NCBI RefSeq assembly: GCF_000720175.1 | Contig: NZ_JOIX01000004.1 | Coordinates: 1-64,000, forward strand | Source: Streptomyces sp. NRRL S-337 | Lineage (GTDB): Bacteria > Actinomycetota > Actinomycetes > Streptomycetales > Streptomycetaceae | Length of the DNA: 64,000 nt | Direction of reading: 5' to 3' | Shown: positions 9,501-19,390 of the stretch, piece by piece | Layout of the letters: every line of letters begins with the position of its first letter | Position numbering within the stretch: the stretch's first letter is position 1 | Position numbers and translations under genes: made by a program | The notes under the pieces: model-generated | Told to the model about the DNA's origin: nothing | What the model saw: the letters and a program-made list of their open reading frames with translations, nothing else | Database searches by the model: none

Positions 9501-10655
9501 GCCCAGGGCCGGGCGTTCAGCGTGCGCACGCTCGGGCAGGGCGTGCCGTTCGCGCAGCAGATCGCCGGGCAGCAGCGGCCGTTGCCGCCCGGCAGCACCC
9601 CGCCCGGCGGTACGTCCGCGGGTTCGGGCCGGCGCCGTAAGCTCGCCGCGCCGCCGCAGGACGGTGAGCGCGCGGCGGCCGCCGGGGCCGTACCGGACGG
9701 TGCCGGGCCGCGTCCCGGTCCGCAGCCGGCCGCGCCGCAGGACCGTGCGCCGGCGGCCGGTCAGCCCGCGGCACAGCCGCAGCCGCAGCCGCATCTGATG
9801 GACACCAGCGAGGGGCGGGCCTTCGCGATCTCCGCGCCCGACGAGGGCAGCGAGGGCCCCGAGCCGCTGGACGGGCCGAACGGCGCCATAGAGGTGATGG
9901 ATCGTCAGCCCATGCCGATGGACGACGAGCTGCCGCCGGAGCCGCTGGACAATCCGCGCCGGCTGCTGGTCTGGCCGGCGCCGGACGTCGCCACCCAGCA
10001 GGCGCTCAGCGACCGCGGCTACCGCCCGGTGATCGTCAACTCCCGTGAGGAGGTCGACGCGCAGATCGCGGCGTACCCCGCGGCGCTCTTCGTCGACCCG
10101 CTGACCGGGCCGATCACCCGTACCGCGCTGCAGTCGCTGCGGCAGGCGGCGGGCGCGGCCGAGGTGCCGGTGCTGGTGACCGCCGGTCTGGGGCAGGCGA
10201 CCCGGGAGGCCGCCTACGGGGCGGACCCGGCGGTGCTGCTCAAGGCACTGGCGCCGCGGGACAGCGAGAACCACCCGCCGCGGGTGCTGCTGATCGAGCA
10301 GAACGACGCCATCGCCGGGGCGCTGATCACGTCGCTGGAGCGGCGCGGGATGCAGGTCGCGCGGGCCGGCGCGGACGCCGACGCGGTGACCCTGGCGGCG
10401 CAGATGCGCCCGAACCTCGTCGTGATGGACCTGATGCAGGTGCGTCGCCGGCGGGCCGGGATCGTCGACTGGCTGCGCGCGAACGGGCTGCTCGACCACA
10501 CCCCGCTGGTCGTCTACACCTCCGCCGACCTTGACCCGGCACAGCTGCCGCGGTTGGCGGCCGGCGAGACGGTGCTCTTCCTGGCGGAGCGTTCGACGAG
10601 CGACGAGGTGCAGTCCCGGATCGTCGATCTGCTGGCCAAGATCGGTACCAACTAG
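6588..10655 (+). CDS. Giant PAS / degenerate histidine kinase / long linker / double receiver protein
   Basis: 1355 residues from a GTG 8 nt after AGGAGGGA. In order: a PAS-like domain (about 1-130), a second PAS (about 145-265, MILRAAAEGVVGVDSEGKVV), and a HisKA/HATPase-like region (about 275-510). Next is a ~600-residue Ala/Pro/Gly linker with seven basic GRRRARR-type blocks. Last come two receiver-like domains: about 1123-1215 (LFVDPLTGP, LVTAGLG, LLKALAP) and about 1230-1353 (LLIEQNDA, VVMDLMQ, LVVYTSAD). The kinase lacks the phosphoacceptor His: the H-box reads EQALRGPLEEL, with Gln291 where His is expected. The N-box (QALSHLIADVAG) lacks its Asn, and the second receiver has LAER instead of a Lys. 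It is therefore probably a pseudokinase scaffold or phosphorylation-independent regulator. It is monocistronic. Confidence 0.8.
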   Translation: MSSRPSRGAARLAAILDALPDALLLVNCNGTVVNANTIALETFEAPGTALVGRGLLDLLPDFDSKRIPGSMRRRDEEVSGQRTKPTRMVARRTDGTELLVEVTSANLEDGRTPYESAFEAAYADHRGYTGDELLMLVVRDLSGTLDTEAELARQQRQTEMILRAAAEGVVGVDSEGKVVLVNPSAAQILGYRASELGGKELHPLVHHSRADGSALPWEDTPLADTLKSGRKHRVRGQVLWAKDGRAVAVDLTTAPVRDGDQLVGAVMTFTDRRALDALAARHAQLLAVLEQALRGPLEELKGELGTLASDPAGQLWPEANQILHHLAAGHARMTTLVDNVLSYQRLDAGKEKLNRAKVSLDGVVAAGVEGAIELIGPGRAQFAVHAPPIEAVVDAERIAQALSHLIADVAGVDSTGRMPVGDDAMGTGGRTAIPGDSTIVVAAAKRGEVVRIEVRGPFGGGDPVHEPLVRGIVRKHGGLLQTHEVPGSGPGTGGSAYVLELPVGIEGADGAASADGAAEGGTTEVPVGNETTVMPVPTARARGTQVDAADESGTGQGPAVADGGTDGAGESLGAGVEQGASVPAQAGGASPTGRRRARRPGGEQGAPEGAPVEPVAAEGEGPALPPGMAGAEAVPPTGRRRARQGATEGAGLPALPSGADPSAGRQPGQAPAAGPDRGEAVTGPGAAAGPSTGPVPARPQIPGQAPAPAQPQGLGPVQPAGRRARRALAEAPERAAQGERGRAPAATGAAQQGGQRTAFALPPAAADRAPQPAPSGLPALPAVADQVPAQAAGPQEAGGTGRRRARRPVAGGPEAMPPAGQPGYALEAAAGSADSAEMQGDWDEPTGRRRARRAAAEERAAAAMADSESSGTFVAGPEGLVAQPAGSDGSAEPAGPGGAAGAVAGPAPGVAPVPGGDAPAGPEVPPVPTGRRRGRPSPAEEAPAAPVPAQGGPGGHPLRQPLPPGSEDEAAAQGRAFSVRTLGQGVPFAQQIAGQQRPLPPGSTPPGGTSAGSGRRRKLAAPPQDGERAAAAGAVPDGAGPRPGPQPAAPQDRAPAAGQPAAQPQPQPHLMDTSEGRAFAISAPDEGSEGPEPLDGPNGAIEVMDRQPMPMDDELPPEPLDNPRRLLVWPAPDVATQQALSDRGYRPVIVNSREEVDAQIAAYPAALFVDPLTGPITRTALQSLRQAAGAAEVPVLVTAGLGQATREAAYGADPAVLLKALAPRDSENHPPRVLLIEQNDAIAGALITSLERRGMQVARAGADADAVTLAAQMRPNLVVMDLMQVRRRRAGIVDWLRANGLLDHTPLVVYTSADLDPAQLPRLAAGETVLFLAERSTSDEVQSRIVDLLAKIGTN

Positions 10656-10704
10656 AAGCAGGCGGTACCGGGCGCCCGGTCGTCGGGCGCCCGGTGGGGC
10701 CGGT

Positions 10705-12354
<1,650 letters not shown>

Positions 12355-12410
12355 CAGGGGCCTCCCAAAACAGCGGCCGTTACGCGAGGGTAATTTCCTG
12401 GTGATTGTGC

Positions 12411-12432
12411 TGGCATACCATGCGGTATGTCA
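12411..12432. promoter_or_regulatory. Palindromic operator upstream of acyl-CoA ligase
   Basis: CATACC-ATGC-GGTATG is a perfect inner palindrome (12414-12429). It extends to 9-bp arms with one mismatch, TGgCATACC and GGTATGtCA. It sits just upstream of the ligase start, where a repressor would block transcription. The regulator is not in the window. Confidence 0.65.
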
Positions 12433-12468
12433 CTAGCCGGCGGCCACCGGACTGATTTCTTCCTTCTG

Positions 12469-12523
12469 TTCGGTTACCTGCGTGCGAGTTCGGTCACCTG
12501 CGGACGGGATTCGGTCACCTGCG
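12469..12523. repeat. Three phased direct repeats TTCGGTYACCTGCG
   Basis: Copies at 12469-12482, 12489-12502 and 12510-12523, with periods of 20 and 21 bp (two helical turns). They lie ~125 bp upstream of the small secreted protein and ~115 bp upstream of the ligase start. Same-face spacing suggests cooperative protein binding, but coincidental minisatellite origin is possible. Confidence 0.6.
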
Positions 12524-12648
12524 GCCGGCCGGGACGTGAGCCCGGCGTTCACCCACAGGGATGGCCCGCCGGGCGGGTTGCTTGTGTGGCGCCGGGGCGG
12601 GCCGCACGCTGGCGGGCAACCGGTCACCTCTGCTCACTGGAGCCCCTC

Positions 12649-12885
12649 ATGCGCCCCCACCTCCGCCGTTGCCTCGTCCTCGCCGCCCTGGGCGGTGTCA
12701 GCGTGCTGGCGTCCGGTGCTGCCCAGGCGGCGCCGCGGGCCACCGAGGTCCTGCGGCCGGCCGACGGCGGGGCGGCGCCCGGGCACCGGCCGTTCGGCGG
12801 GCACTTCGACCCGGTCGTCGGACACGGCGGAGGGGTCGTCGCGGGCGGCGGGGAGCTGCTGGTCAGCCGGGCCGGCGGGGCCTGA
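12649..12885 (+). CDS. Small secreted protein, unknown function
   Basis: 78 residues from an ATG with GGAG upstream. A clear signal peptide (MRPHLRRCLVLAALGGVSVL then ASGAAQAAP cleavage) leaves a mature part of only ~50 residues, Gly/His-rich (GHRPFGGHFDPVVGHGGGVV). There are no cysteines after the signal. I recognise no family; similar tiny Gly-rich exported peptides are frequent in Streptomyces. It is divergent from the acyl-CoA ligase and shares the upstream region with the phased repeats. Confidence 0.6.
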   Translation: MRPHLRRCLVLAALGGVSVLASGAAQAAPRATEVLRPADGGAAPGHRPFGGHFDPVVGHGGGVVAGGGELLVSRAGGA

Positions 12886-12935
12886 GCCCGGGGCGGCACG
12901 GCCGCCCGAGCCGGCCGCACCGCCACTCCCGGCCC

Positions 12936-14795
12936 TCAGGCCCGTGGCTCGACCGTCGGCAGCAGCGCCTGGAGGACCAGCACCGACAGGTCGTCCTCCA
13001 CCGGGCCGGTGCCGAAGTCGTGGGCGGCCCGCCGTACGTGCTCGGCCAGCGCCTTGGCGCCCAGCCCGAGGCCGTCCCGGAGCACCTCGATCAGGCCGTC
13101 GTTGTCGTCCAACTGCCAGTTGCCGCACCGCCGTTCGGTGACCCCGTCGGTGACACAGAGCAGGGTCTCGCCGGGCCGCAGGTCGAAGGAGCTGGCCTGG
13201 TACTCGGTGCCCTCGTCGATGCCGAGCAGCATCTGCGGTTCGGAGGCCGGCTCGACGGTGCCGTCGACGAACATGTGCAGCGGCGGTGGATGCCCGGCGC
13301 TGGCGACCGTACAACGGGCGCCGGGCACGCCGGGGTCGACCTCCAGCTCGCCGTACAGCAGGCTCAGGAAGCGGGCGCCGGCCTGCTCGCCGCCCAGCTC
13401 CAGGGCCTCGGCGGTCTCCTCGGCCATGGCGAGGTTCAGCCGGCCGAGGACGGACTCCACGCCGTGCCCCTCGCGGGCCAGCAGCCGAACGAGGTGCCGG
13501 GCCAGCCCGGTGACGGACATCGCCTCGGGGTCCTTGCCCTGGACGTCGCCGAGCAGGAAGCACCAGCGGCGGCCGCCCATGGGGAAGACGTCGTAGAAGT
13601 CGCCGCCGACGGTCTGCCCCTCGCCGTGCGGCTCGTAGACGATCGCGGTGTCCACGCCCTCGATGCTGGCCAGTGAGGCGGGCAGCTGGCGGCGCTGGAG
13701 GGCCAGGCTGATGGTGGTCTGCCGGGTGTACTGACGGGCGGTGTGGACGGCCTGGGCGACCCGCCGCGCGACGTCCTCGACCATCCGCACCACGGTGTCG
13801 GTCATCCGCAGCTGTCCGGCCCGGCCGAGCAGCAGGACGCCCTGGTCGGTGTCGCGGGCGGTGAGCGGGAAGGCGAGCGCCGAGCCGCCCGCCGGGGACG
13901 CGCCGGCGCGTTCCGGCCAGGGCCAGGGGGTGCCGCCGGTGCGGAACATCTCACGGGGCGGGTCGCGCTCCAGGTCGGCGCGGAGCGGGGGGATGCGCCG
14001 CTCGTCGACGTGCCAGACGCGGGACAGCTGCCGTTCGCCGCCCTCGGTGCTCAGCCAGATGGCGCACCAGTCGGCGAGCCGGGGGACCAGCAGCTGGGCG
14101 GCGAGCGCGGTGACCAGGTCCTGGTCGAGCTGGCCGGCCAGCAGCTCGCTGGTCTCGGCGAGGAAGGACGGGCCGCCGCGGTCGGCCCATTCGGCGGCGT
14201 GCGCGCCGGGGAGCCGCGCGGTGTCCTGGTGGTCCGGGCGGGCCGGGGCCTCGGCGCGGCGCCGCTCGTCCGGGGGCTGGGGCTGGGACGGGCTGACCGG
14301 TTCGCCCTCGGTGGCCTCCAGCCGGAACCAGACCGTCTTGACCGCCCTGCGGTAGGTGACGCCCCAGGCCGCCGACAGCGCGCTGACCAGCTGGAGGCCG
14401 TATCCGGGCTCTCCCGTGCGGGCGTCCACCCCGCCGCGTACGCCCCGGGCCGGGTGGCGGTCGGAGACCTCCAGGACCACGCCCACCGTCGCCGGGCCGC
14501 TCCCCGTTTCGGGGTCGGGCGGCGGGCCGTGTTCCAGGCGGCAGGTCACGTCGATGTCGGTGCCGGCGTACATCACGGCGTTGGTGACCAGCTCGCTGGT
14601 GAGCAGAACCGCGGTGTAGATGAGTTCGGAGCTGATCGCCGGGGCTCCCGGTCCGGCGGTGGCGGGTGGTGCGGCGGCCCGTTCGGTGAGCAGCGCGCGG
14701 ACGAATTTGCGCGCGCCGGAAGCCGCGAGCTGGTTGGCCGGCAGACCCTTCCGGGACACGGTTTCCGTCGCGTACGGGCTGGACAGCGCTGCCAC
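12936..14795 (-). CDS. OsaC-like HATPase-GAF-PP2C signalling protein
   Basis: 619 residues. The N-terminal ~170 residues form an RsbW-like serine-kinase/HATPase domain (N-box SELVTNAVMYAG, G1 SDRHPARG, G2 GYGLQLVSALSAAWG). A GAF-like domain (about 210-360) and a SpoIIE-type PP2C phosphatase (about 380-610: GGDFYDVF, LLGDVQGKDPEAM, CVTDGVTERR, GPVEDDLSVLVLQ) follow. Architecture and divergent position next to an OsaAB-like pair match the Streptomyces OsaC locus, which returns SigB activity to normal after osmotic stress (established in S. coelicolor). OsaC there also has a PAS domain, which I do not see here, so a paralogue is possible. The kinase would bind a sigma factor; the phosphatase would act on an anti-anti-sigma factor. 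Confidence 0.8.
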   Translation of the reverse strand: MAALSSPYATETVSRKGLPANQLAASGARKFVRALLTERAAAPPATAGPGAPAISSELIYTAVLLTSELVTNAVMYAGTDIDVTCRLEHGPPPDPETGSGPATVGVVLEVSDRHPARGVRGGVDARTGEPGYGLQLVSALSAAWGVTYRRAVKTVWFRLEATEGEPVSPSQPQPPDERRRAEAPARPDHQDTARLPGAHAAEWADRGGPSFLAETSELLAGQLDQDLVTALAAQLLVPRLADWCAIWLSTEGGERQLSRVWHVDERRIPPLRADLERDPPREMFRTGGTPWPWPERAGASPAGGSALAFPLTARDTDQGVLLLGRAGQLRMTDTVVRMVEDVARRVAQAVHTARQYTRQTTISLALQRRQLPASLASIEGVDTAIVYEPHGEGQTVGGDFYDVFPMGGRRWCFLLGDVQGKDPEAMSVTGLARHLVRLLAREGHGVESVLGRLNLAMAEETAEALELGGEQAGARFLSLLYGELEVDPGVPGARCTVASAGHPPPLHMFVDGTVEPASEPQMLLGIDEGTEYQASSFDLRPGETLLCVTDGVTERRCGNWQLDDNDGLIEVLRDGLGLGAKALAEHVRRAAHDFGTGPVEDDLSVLVLQALLPTVEPRA

Positions 14796-14920
14796 TACGG
14801 GCCCCTGATATACCGGGAGAATGTGATTACAAGCGCTTTATACTATGTCATACCCGCCCCAAAAGGATCTCTCCGCGGGAATGTGTCTCTCCACAACGAT
14901 CATTGGGGGGAGGGCGCGTC
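14796..14920. promoter_or_regulatory. Divergent promoter region, OsaC-like / OsaA-like
   Basis: 125 bp, AT-richer than its surroundings, between divergent genes. It includes TTTATACTATG near 14838, a plausible -10 element (TATACT) for a plus-strand promoter, and GGGGGGAGGG before the 14921 start as ribosome site. No clear operator palindrome is seen. Confidence 0.45.
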
Positions 14921-17900
14921 ATGGCTTCCGACCCGCCCCAGCCGGACGGCAACGGCCAATGGGTGCGCACGAGCGAACTGCGGCCGCTGCTCGCAGCGAT
15001 GAACGCGCTGCGCGACGGGGACTTCACCAGCCGCGTGGAGATCCCGGACGGCCCCGCCGGGAACGGTGTCCTGGCGGACCTGGTCGGCGCCCTCAACCAG
15101 ATCGTGGCCCGTAACGCCCATCTGTCCTCCGAACTCCAACGGGTGCGCGGAGAGATCATCCGGCAGGGCCGGCTGGACGAGCGGATCTCCGCCAGCCCCG
15201 GCCAGGGCGCCTGGACGACCAGCATCGAGGCGGCCAACACCGTGCTGGACGCGCTGGTGGTCCCGCTGGCCAAGGCCACCCGGGTGCTGGACGCAGTGGC
15301 CGACGGCGATCTGACCCAGCACGTCGAGCTGCACGACGGCAGCCGGGAGCTCCGCGGCGATCTGCGCCGTCTGGGCAGCGGGGTCAACCGCATGGTCGAC
15401 CAGCTCTCCCTGTTCACCGGCGAGGTCACCCGGGTGGCCCGTGAGGTCGGCACCGAGGGCCGGCTCGGCGGCCGGGCCCGGGTCCAGGGGCTGTCCGGCG
15501 ACTGGCTGCACGTGACCGAGGCGGTCAACACCATGGCGTCGCGGCTGACCGCGCAGGTCCGGGACATCGCGGTGGTCACCACGGCGGTGGCGCGCGGCGA
15601 CCTGACCCAGCAGGTGACGGTCGAGGCCACCGGCGAGCTGCTGGAGCTGAAGCTGACCGTCAACAAAATGGTGGACCAGCTGCGGGCGTTCGCCGACGAG
15701 GTGACCCGGGTGGCCCGCGAGGTCGGCACCGAGGGCCAGCTGGGCGGCCGCGCCCAGGTCAGGGGAGTTTCCGGGGTCTGGAAGGACCTCACCGACAACG
15801 TCAACTTCATGGCGTCCAACCTGACCTGGCAGGTCCGCAACATCGCGCAGGTGACCACGGCCGTCGCCAACGGTGACCTGAGCCAGAAGATCACCGTGGA
15901 CGCGCGCGGCGAGATCCTCGAACTGAAGTCGACGATCAACACCATGGTCGACCAGCTCTCCGCCTTCGCCGACGAGGTCACCCGCGTCGCCCGTGAGGTC
16001 GGCACCGAAGGCCAGCTGGGCGGCCGCGCCCAGGTCCGAGGCGTGTCCGGGGTCTGGAAGGACCTCACGGAGAGCGTCAACTTCATGGCGGACAACCTGA
16101 CCTCCCAGGTCCGCAACATCGCCCAGGTCGCCACCGCGGTCGCGGAGGGCGACCTCGGCAAGAAGATCACCGTCGAGGCGAAGGGCGAGATCCTCGAACT
16201 GAAGTCGACGATCAACACCATGGTCGACCAGCTCTCCGCCTTCGCCGACGAGGTCACCCGCGTCGCCCGCGAGGTCGGCACCGAGGGCAACCTGGGCGGT
16301 CAGGCGCAGGTCAGGGGCGTGTCCGGGGTCTGGAAGGACCTCACCGACAACGTCAACTCGATGGCGCTCAACCTGACCTCCCAGGTCCGCAACATCGCCC
16401 AGGTGACCACGGCCGTCGCCAACGGTGACCTGTCCAAGAAGATCGACGTCGACGCCCGCGGCGAGATCCTCGAACTCAAGGACACCGTCAACACCATGGT
16501 CAAGCAGCTGCGGGCGTTCGCCGACGAGGTGACCCGCGTCGCCCGCGAGGTCGGCACCGAGGGCCGGCTCGGCGGCCGCGCCCAGGTCCACGGCGTGTCC
16601 GGCGTCTGGAAGAACCTCACCGACAACGTCAACTTCATGGCGGACAACCTGACGTCCCAGGTCCGCAACATCGCCCAGGTCGCCACCGCCGTCGCCAAGG
16701 GCGACCTGTCCAAGAAGATCGACGTCGACGCCCGCGGCGAGATCCTCGAACTCAAGACGACGATCAACACCATGGTCGACACCCTCTCCTCGTTCTCCTC
16801 CGAGGTGACCCGGGTCGCCCGCGAGGTCGGCAGCGAGGGGCAGCTGGGCGGCCAGGCCCGGGTCGAGGGCGTCTACGGCACCTGGAAGCGGCTGACCACC
16901 AGCGTCAACGACCTGGCGCTGAACCTGACGACGCAGGTGCGCGCGATCGCCGAGGTGGCCAGCGCGGTCACCCAGGGCGACATGTCCGGCTCGATCACCG
17001 TGGACGCCCAGGGCGAGGTCGCCGCGCTGAAGAACAACATCAACCTGATGGTGGCCAACCTCCGCGAGACCACCCGCGCCAAGGACTGGCTGGAGTCCAA
17101 CCTCGCCCGTATCGCCAGCCTCATGCAGGGTCACCGCGACCTGGTCGAGGTCGCCGACCTGATCCTGCGTGAGCTGACCCCGCTGGTGAACGCCCAGTTC
17201 GGCGCGTTCTTCCTGGCCGAGGCGGGCGCCGAGCCGGGCGAGGGCCTGGAGCTCATCGCCGGTTACGGCACCGGCCAGCTGGAGGGCCGGCGCTCCCTGC
17301 CGCGGCTGCGTCTGGGTACCCCCGGCTGGGGGCTGATCACCCAGGCCGCCATGGAGAAGAAGCGGATCGTGGTCGACGCCGTGCCGGCCGACTACATCAC
17401 CATCAGCTCCGGCCTGGGCGCCGCCGCCCCGGCCAACATCGTCATCCTGCCGGTGCTCTTCGAGGACCAGGTGCTCGGCGTCATCGAGCTGGCGTCCTTC
17501 AGCCGCTTCAGCGACGTCCACCTCGCCTTCATCGACCAGTTCGTGAACACCATCGGGGTGTCCATCAACACCATCCTCGCCAACTCCCGTACCGAATCGC
17601 TCCTTTCGGAATCCCAGCGGCTCACCGCCGAACTCCGCCAGCGTTCCGACGAGTTGCAGCTCACCAACGCCGAACTGGAGGAGAAGGCCGCACTCCTCGC
17701 CACTTCCTCCCAGTACAAGTCCGAATTCCTGGCGAACATGTCGCACGAGCTGCGCACCCCGCTGAATTCCCTGCTGGTGCTCTCCCGGCTCCTCGCCGAC
17801 AACCCCGACGGGCGGCTCTCCGCGCAGGAGGTGGAATTCGCGGTCACCATCCACCGGGCCGGCTCCGACCTGCTCCAGCTGATCAACGACATCCTCGACC

Positions 17901-19390
17901 TGTCGAAGATCGAGGCCGGCCGGATGGACGTGCACCCCAAGCCGCTGCCGCTCATCAAACTCCTCGACTACGTCCGCGCGACGTTCCGGCCGCTCACCGT
18001 CGACCGCGGCCTGACCTTCGACGTCAAGGTCGCCGACGACGTCCCCGAGGAACTGTTCTCCGACGAACAGCGCCTGCAGCAGATCCTCCGCAACCTCCTC
18101 TCCAACGCGGTGAAATTCACCTCCACCGGCGGCGTGGAACTCCTCGTGGCACGCGTTTCCGGGCGGCATTTCGAGGAGGAATCGCTGCGCACCGCCGACG
18201 ACGTCGTCGCGTTCTCCGTCAAGGACACCGGTATCGGCATTCCGCCGGAGAAACTCGGCGGGATCTTCGAGGCGTTCCAGCAGTCCGAGGGCACCACCAA
18301 CCGCAAATACGGCGGCACCGGCCTGGGCCTGTCCATCAGCCGCGACATGGCGGCGCTGCTCGGCGGCCGGATCGCCGCCGAGAGCGAACCCGACGTCGGC
18401 TCGACCTTCACCCTCTACGTCCCGGCCCGCTACACCGCACCGATCCCGGCCCTCGGCCCGGCCGCGCCACCCCGGCCCGTCGACGGCACCGAACCCCGGC
18501 CCAACGGCGGGCCCGAGGGCCGTCCCGGCGACACGGCGGAGCGCCGCCCGGGCGGCGGGACCGCCCGCGGAACCGGGCTCGCCCCCGTCACCCTGGGAGC
18601 ACCGGCCGCCCCGACCGCCCCCACCGCGCCGTCCGCCCCGGCACCGGGTGGCCAGGGCCCGGGTCCGGCGAAGGGCGAGACCTCCCCCGTCCGGTCCGAG
18701 CCGGCAGCTTCCCGTACGGGCCCCCGCCCCGCCGACGGCGGCGACGTGACCTGGCCCGAGACCACCCGCCTCAAGGACTGGCTGAGCGGCCGCGCCGGCC
18801 GGATCCTGATGAACCGCCGGATCCTCATCGTCGACGACGACATCCGCAACGTCTTCGCGCTCACCCACGTACTGGGCCGGGTCGGCATCAATGTGAAATA
18901 CGCCGAGAACGGCCGCGAGGGCCTTGAAGTTCTCGACCGGACACCGGACGTCTCCCTGGTGCTGATGGACATCATGATGCCGGAAATGGATGGTTACGAG
19001 ATGATCAAGGCGATCCGACAAGCCCCCCGATTCGCGGACCTGCCGGTCATCGCGCTCACCGCTAAGGCCATGCCCGGCGACCGCGAAAAGGCGATCGAAA
19101 GCGGCGCCAACGATTACATCCCGAAACCGGTGGACGTGGACCGTCTCCTTTCGGTGATCTGCCAACTGCTGGACCCGAACGCGGCCCAGGAATCCGGGAG
19201 CGGCTGCGATCCGGATGGCGGGGACGGGGAGACCGGGAAGGCCGGGAAGGCCGGGGAGGCCAAGGAGGCCAAGGAGGCCGAGCTGACCGGGAAGACCGGG
19301 GAGGCCAAGCTGACCGGGAAGGCCGGGAAGACCGGAGAGGCCGACCGGGAGGACGACACGGCGGGGCCGGAGTCAGGGCGGCGGTCATGA
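14921..19390 (+). CDS. OsaA-like poly-HAMP hybrid histidine kinase
   Basis: 1489 residues from the ATG of [14 protein letters not shown], behind a GGGAGGG site. HAMP-type units fill residues ~20-718, including six 92-residue repeats ([14 protein letters not shown]...GDL...GEILELK). Then come a GAF domain (~720-887), a coiled coil ([20 protein letters not shown]), HisKA with phosphoacceptor His942 ([13 protein letters not shown]), HATPase ([36 protein letters not shown]), an Ala/Pro linker, and a receiver with Asp1350 ([15 protein letters not shown]) and Lys (YIPKPVD). No membrane segment is seen, so it is cytoplasmic. Poly-HAMP hybrid kinases are also the fungal Nik1/HOG osmosensors, and OsaA serves osmoadaptation in Streptomyces. 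The C-terminus is a GK/AE repeat tail. Its stop overlaps the next gene by 4 bp. Confidence 0.85.
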   Translation: MASDPPQPDGNGQWVRTSELRPLLAAMNALRDGDFTSRVEIPDGPAGNGVLADLVGALNQIVARNAHLSSELQRVRGEIIRQGRLDERISASPGQGAWTTSIEAANTVLDALVVPLAKATRVLDAVADGDLTQHVELHDGSRELRGDLRRLGSGVNRMVDQLSLFTGEVTRVAREVGTEGRLGGRARVQGLSGDWLHVTEAVNTMASRLTAQVRDIAVVTTAVARGDLTQQVTVEATGELLELKLTVNKMVDQLRAFADEVTRVAREVGTEGQLGGRAQVRGVSGVWKDLTDNVNFMASNLTWQVRNIAQVTTAVANGDLSQKITVDARGEILELKSTINTMVDQLSAFADEVTRVAREVGTEGQLGGRAQVRGVSGVWKDLTESVNFMADNLTSQVRNIAQVATAVAEGDLGKKITVEAKGEILELKSTINTMVDQLSAFADEVTRVAREVGTEGNLGGQAQVRGVSGVWKDLTDNVNSMALNLTSQVRNIAQVTTAVANGDLSKKIDVDARGEILELKDTVNTMVKQLRAFADEVTRVAREVGTEGRLGGRAQVHGVSGVWKNLTDNVNFMADNLTSQVRNIAQVATAVAKGDLSKKIDVDARGEILELKTTINTMVDTLSSFSSEVTRVAREVGSEGQLGGQARVEGVYGTWKRLTTSVNDLALNLTTQVRAIAEVASAVTQGDMSGSITVDAQGEVAALKNNINLMVANLRETTRAKDWLESNLARIASLMQGHRDLVEVADLILRELTPLVNAQFGAFFLAEAGAEPGEGLELIAGYGTGQLEGRRSLPRLRLGTPGWGLITQAAMEKKRIVVDAVPADYITISSGLGAAAPANIVILPVLFEDQVLGVIELASFSRFSDVHLAFIDQFVNTIGVSINTILANSRTESLLSESQRLTAELRQRSDELQLTNAELEEKAALLATSSQYKSEFLANMSHELRTPLNSLLVLSRLLADNPDGRLSAQEVEFAVTIHRAGSDLLQLINDILDLSKIEAGRMDVHPKPLPLIKLLDYVRATFRPLTVDRGLTFDVKVADDVPEELFSDEQRLQQILRNLLSNAVKFTSTGGVELLVARVSGRHFEEESLRTADDVVAFSVKDTGIGIPPEKLGGIFEAFQQSEGTTNRKYGGTGLGLSISRDMAALLGGRIAAESEPDVGSTFTLYVPARYTAPIPALGPAAPPRPVDGTEPRPNGGPEGRPGDTAERRPGGGTARGTGLAPVTLGAPAAPTAPTAPSAPAPGGQGPGPAKGETSPVRSEPAASRTGPRPADGGDVTWPETTRLKDWLSGRAGRILMNRRILIVDDDIRNVFALTHVLGRVGINVKYAENGREGLEVLDRTPDVSLVLMDIMMPEMDGYEMIKAIRQAPRFADLPVIALTAKAMPGDREKAIESGANDYIPKPVDVDRLLSVICQLLDPNAAQESGSGCDPDGGDGETGKAGKAGEAKEAKEAELTGKTGEAKLTGKAGKTGEADREDDTAGPESGRRS
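15419..17074 (+). repeat. Six 276-bp tandem repeats encoding HAMP units
   Basis: Six in-register 276-bp units (92 codons) inside the OsaA-like gene, starting at 15419, 15695, 15971 and so on. Units 2-5 are very similar at the nucleotide level, with long identical blocks, while units 1 and 6 are more diverged. This pattern points to repeat duplication or homogenisation by recombination. Confidence 0.85.

Noticed and set aside
6489..10499. A 1336-codon minus-strand open frame opposite the giant PAS protein
   Set aside because: Arg/Pro-rich shadow of the plus-strand gene with no domain.
15419..17074. Regularly spaced repeats that could suggest a repeat array such as CRISPR
   Set aside because: The 276-bp units are coding, in-frame HAMP modules with no spacers; no cas genes are present.
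14900..19165. A 1421-codon minus-strand open frame opposite the poly-HAMP kinase
   Set aside because: It mirrors the codon bias of the real gene; the repeats and domain motifs are only meaningful on the plus strand.
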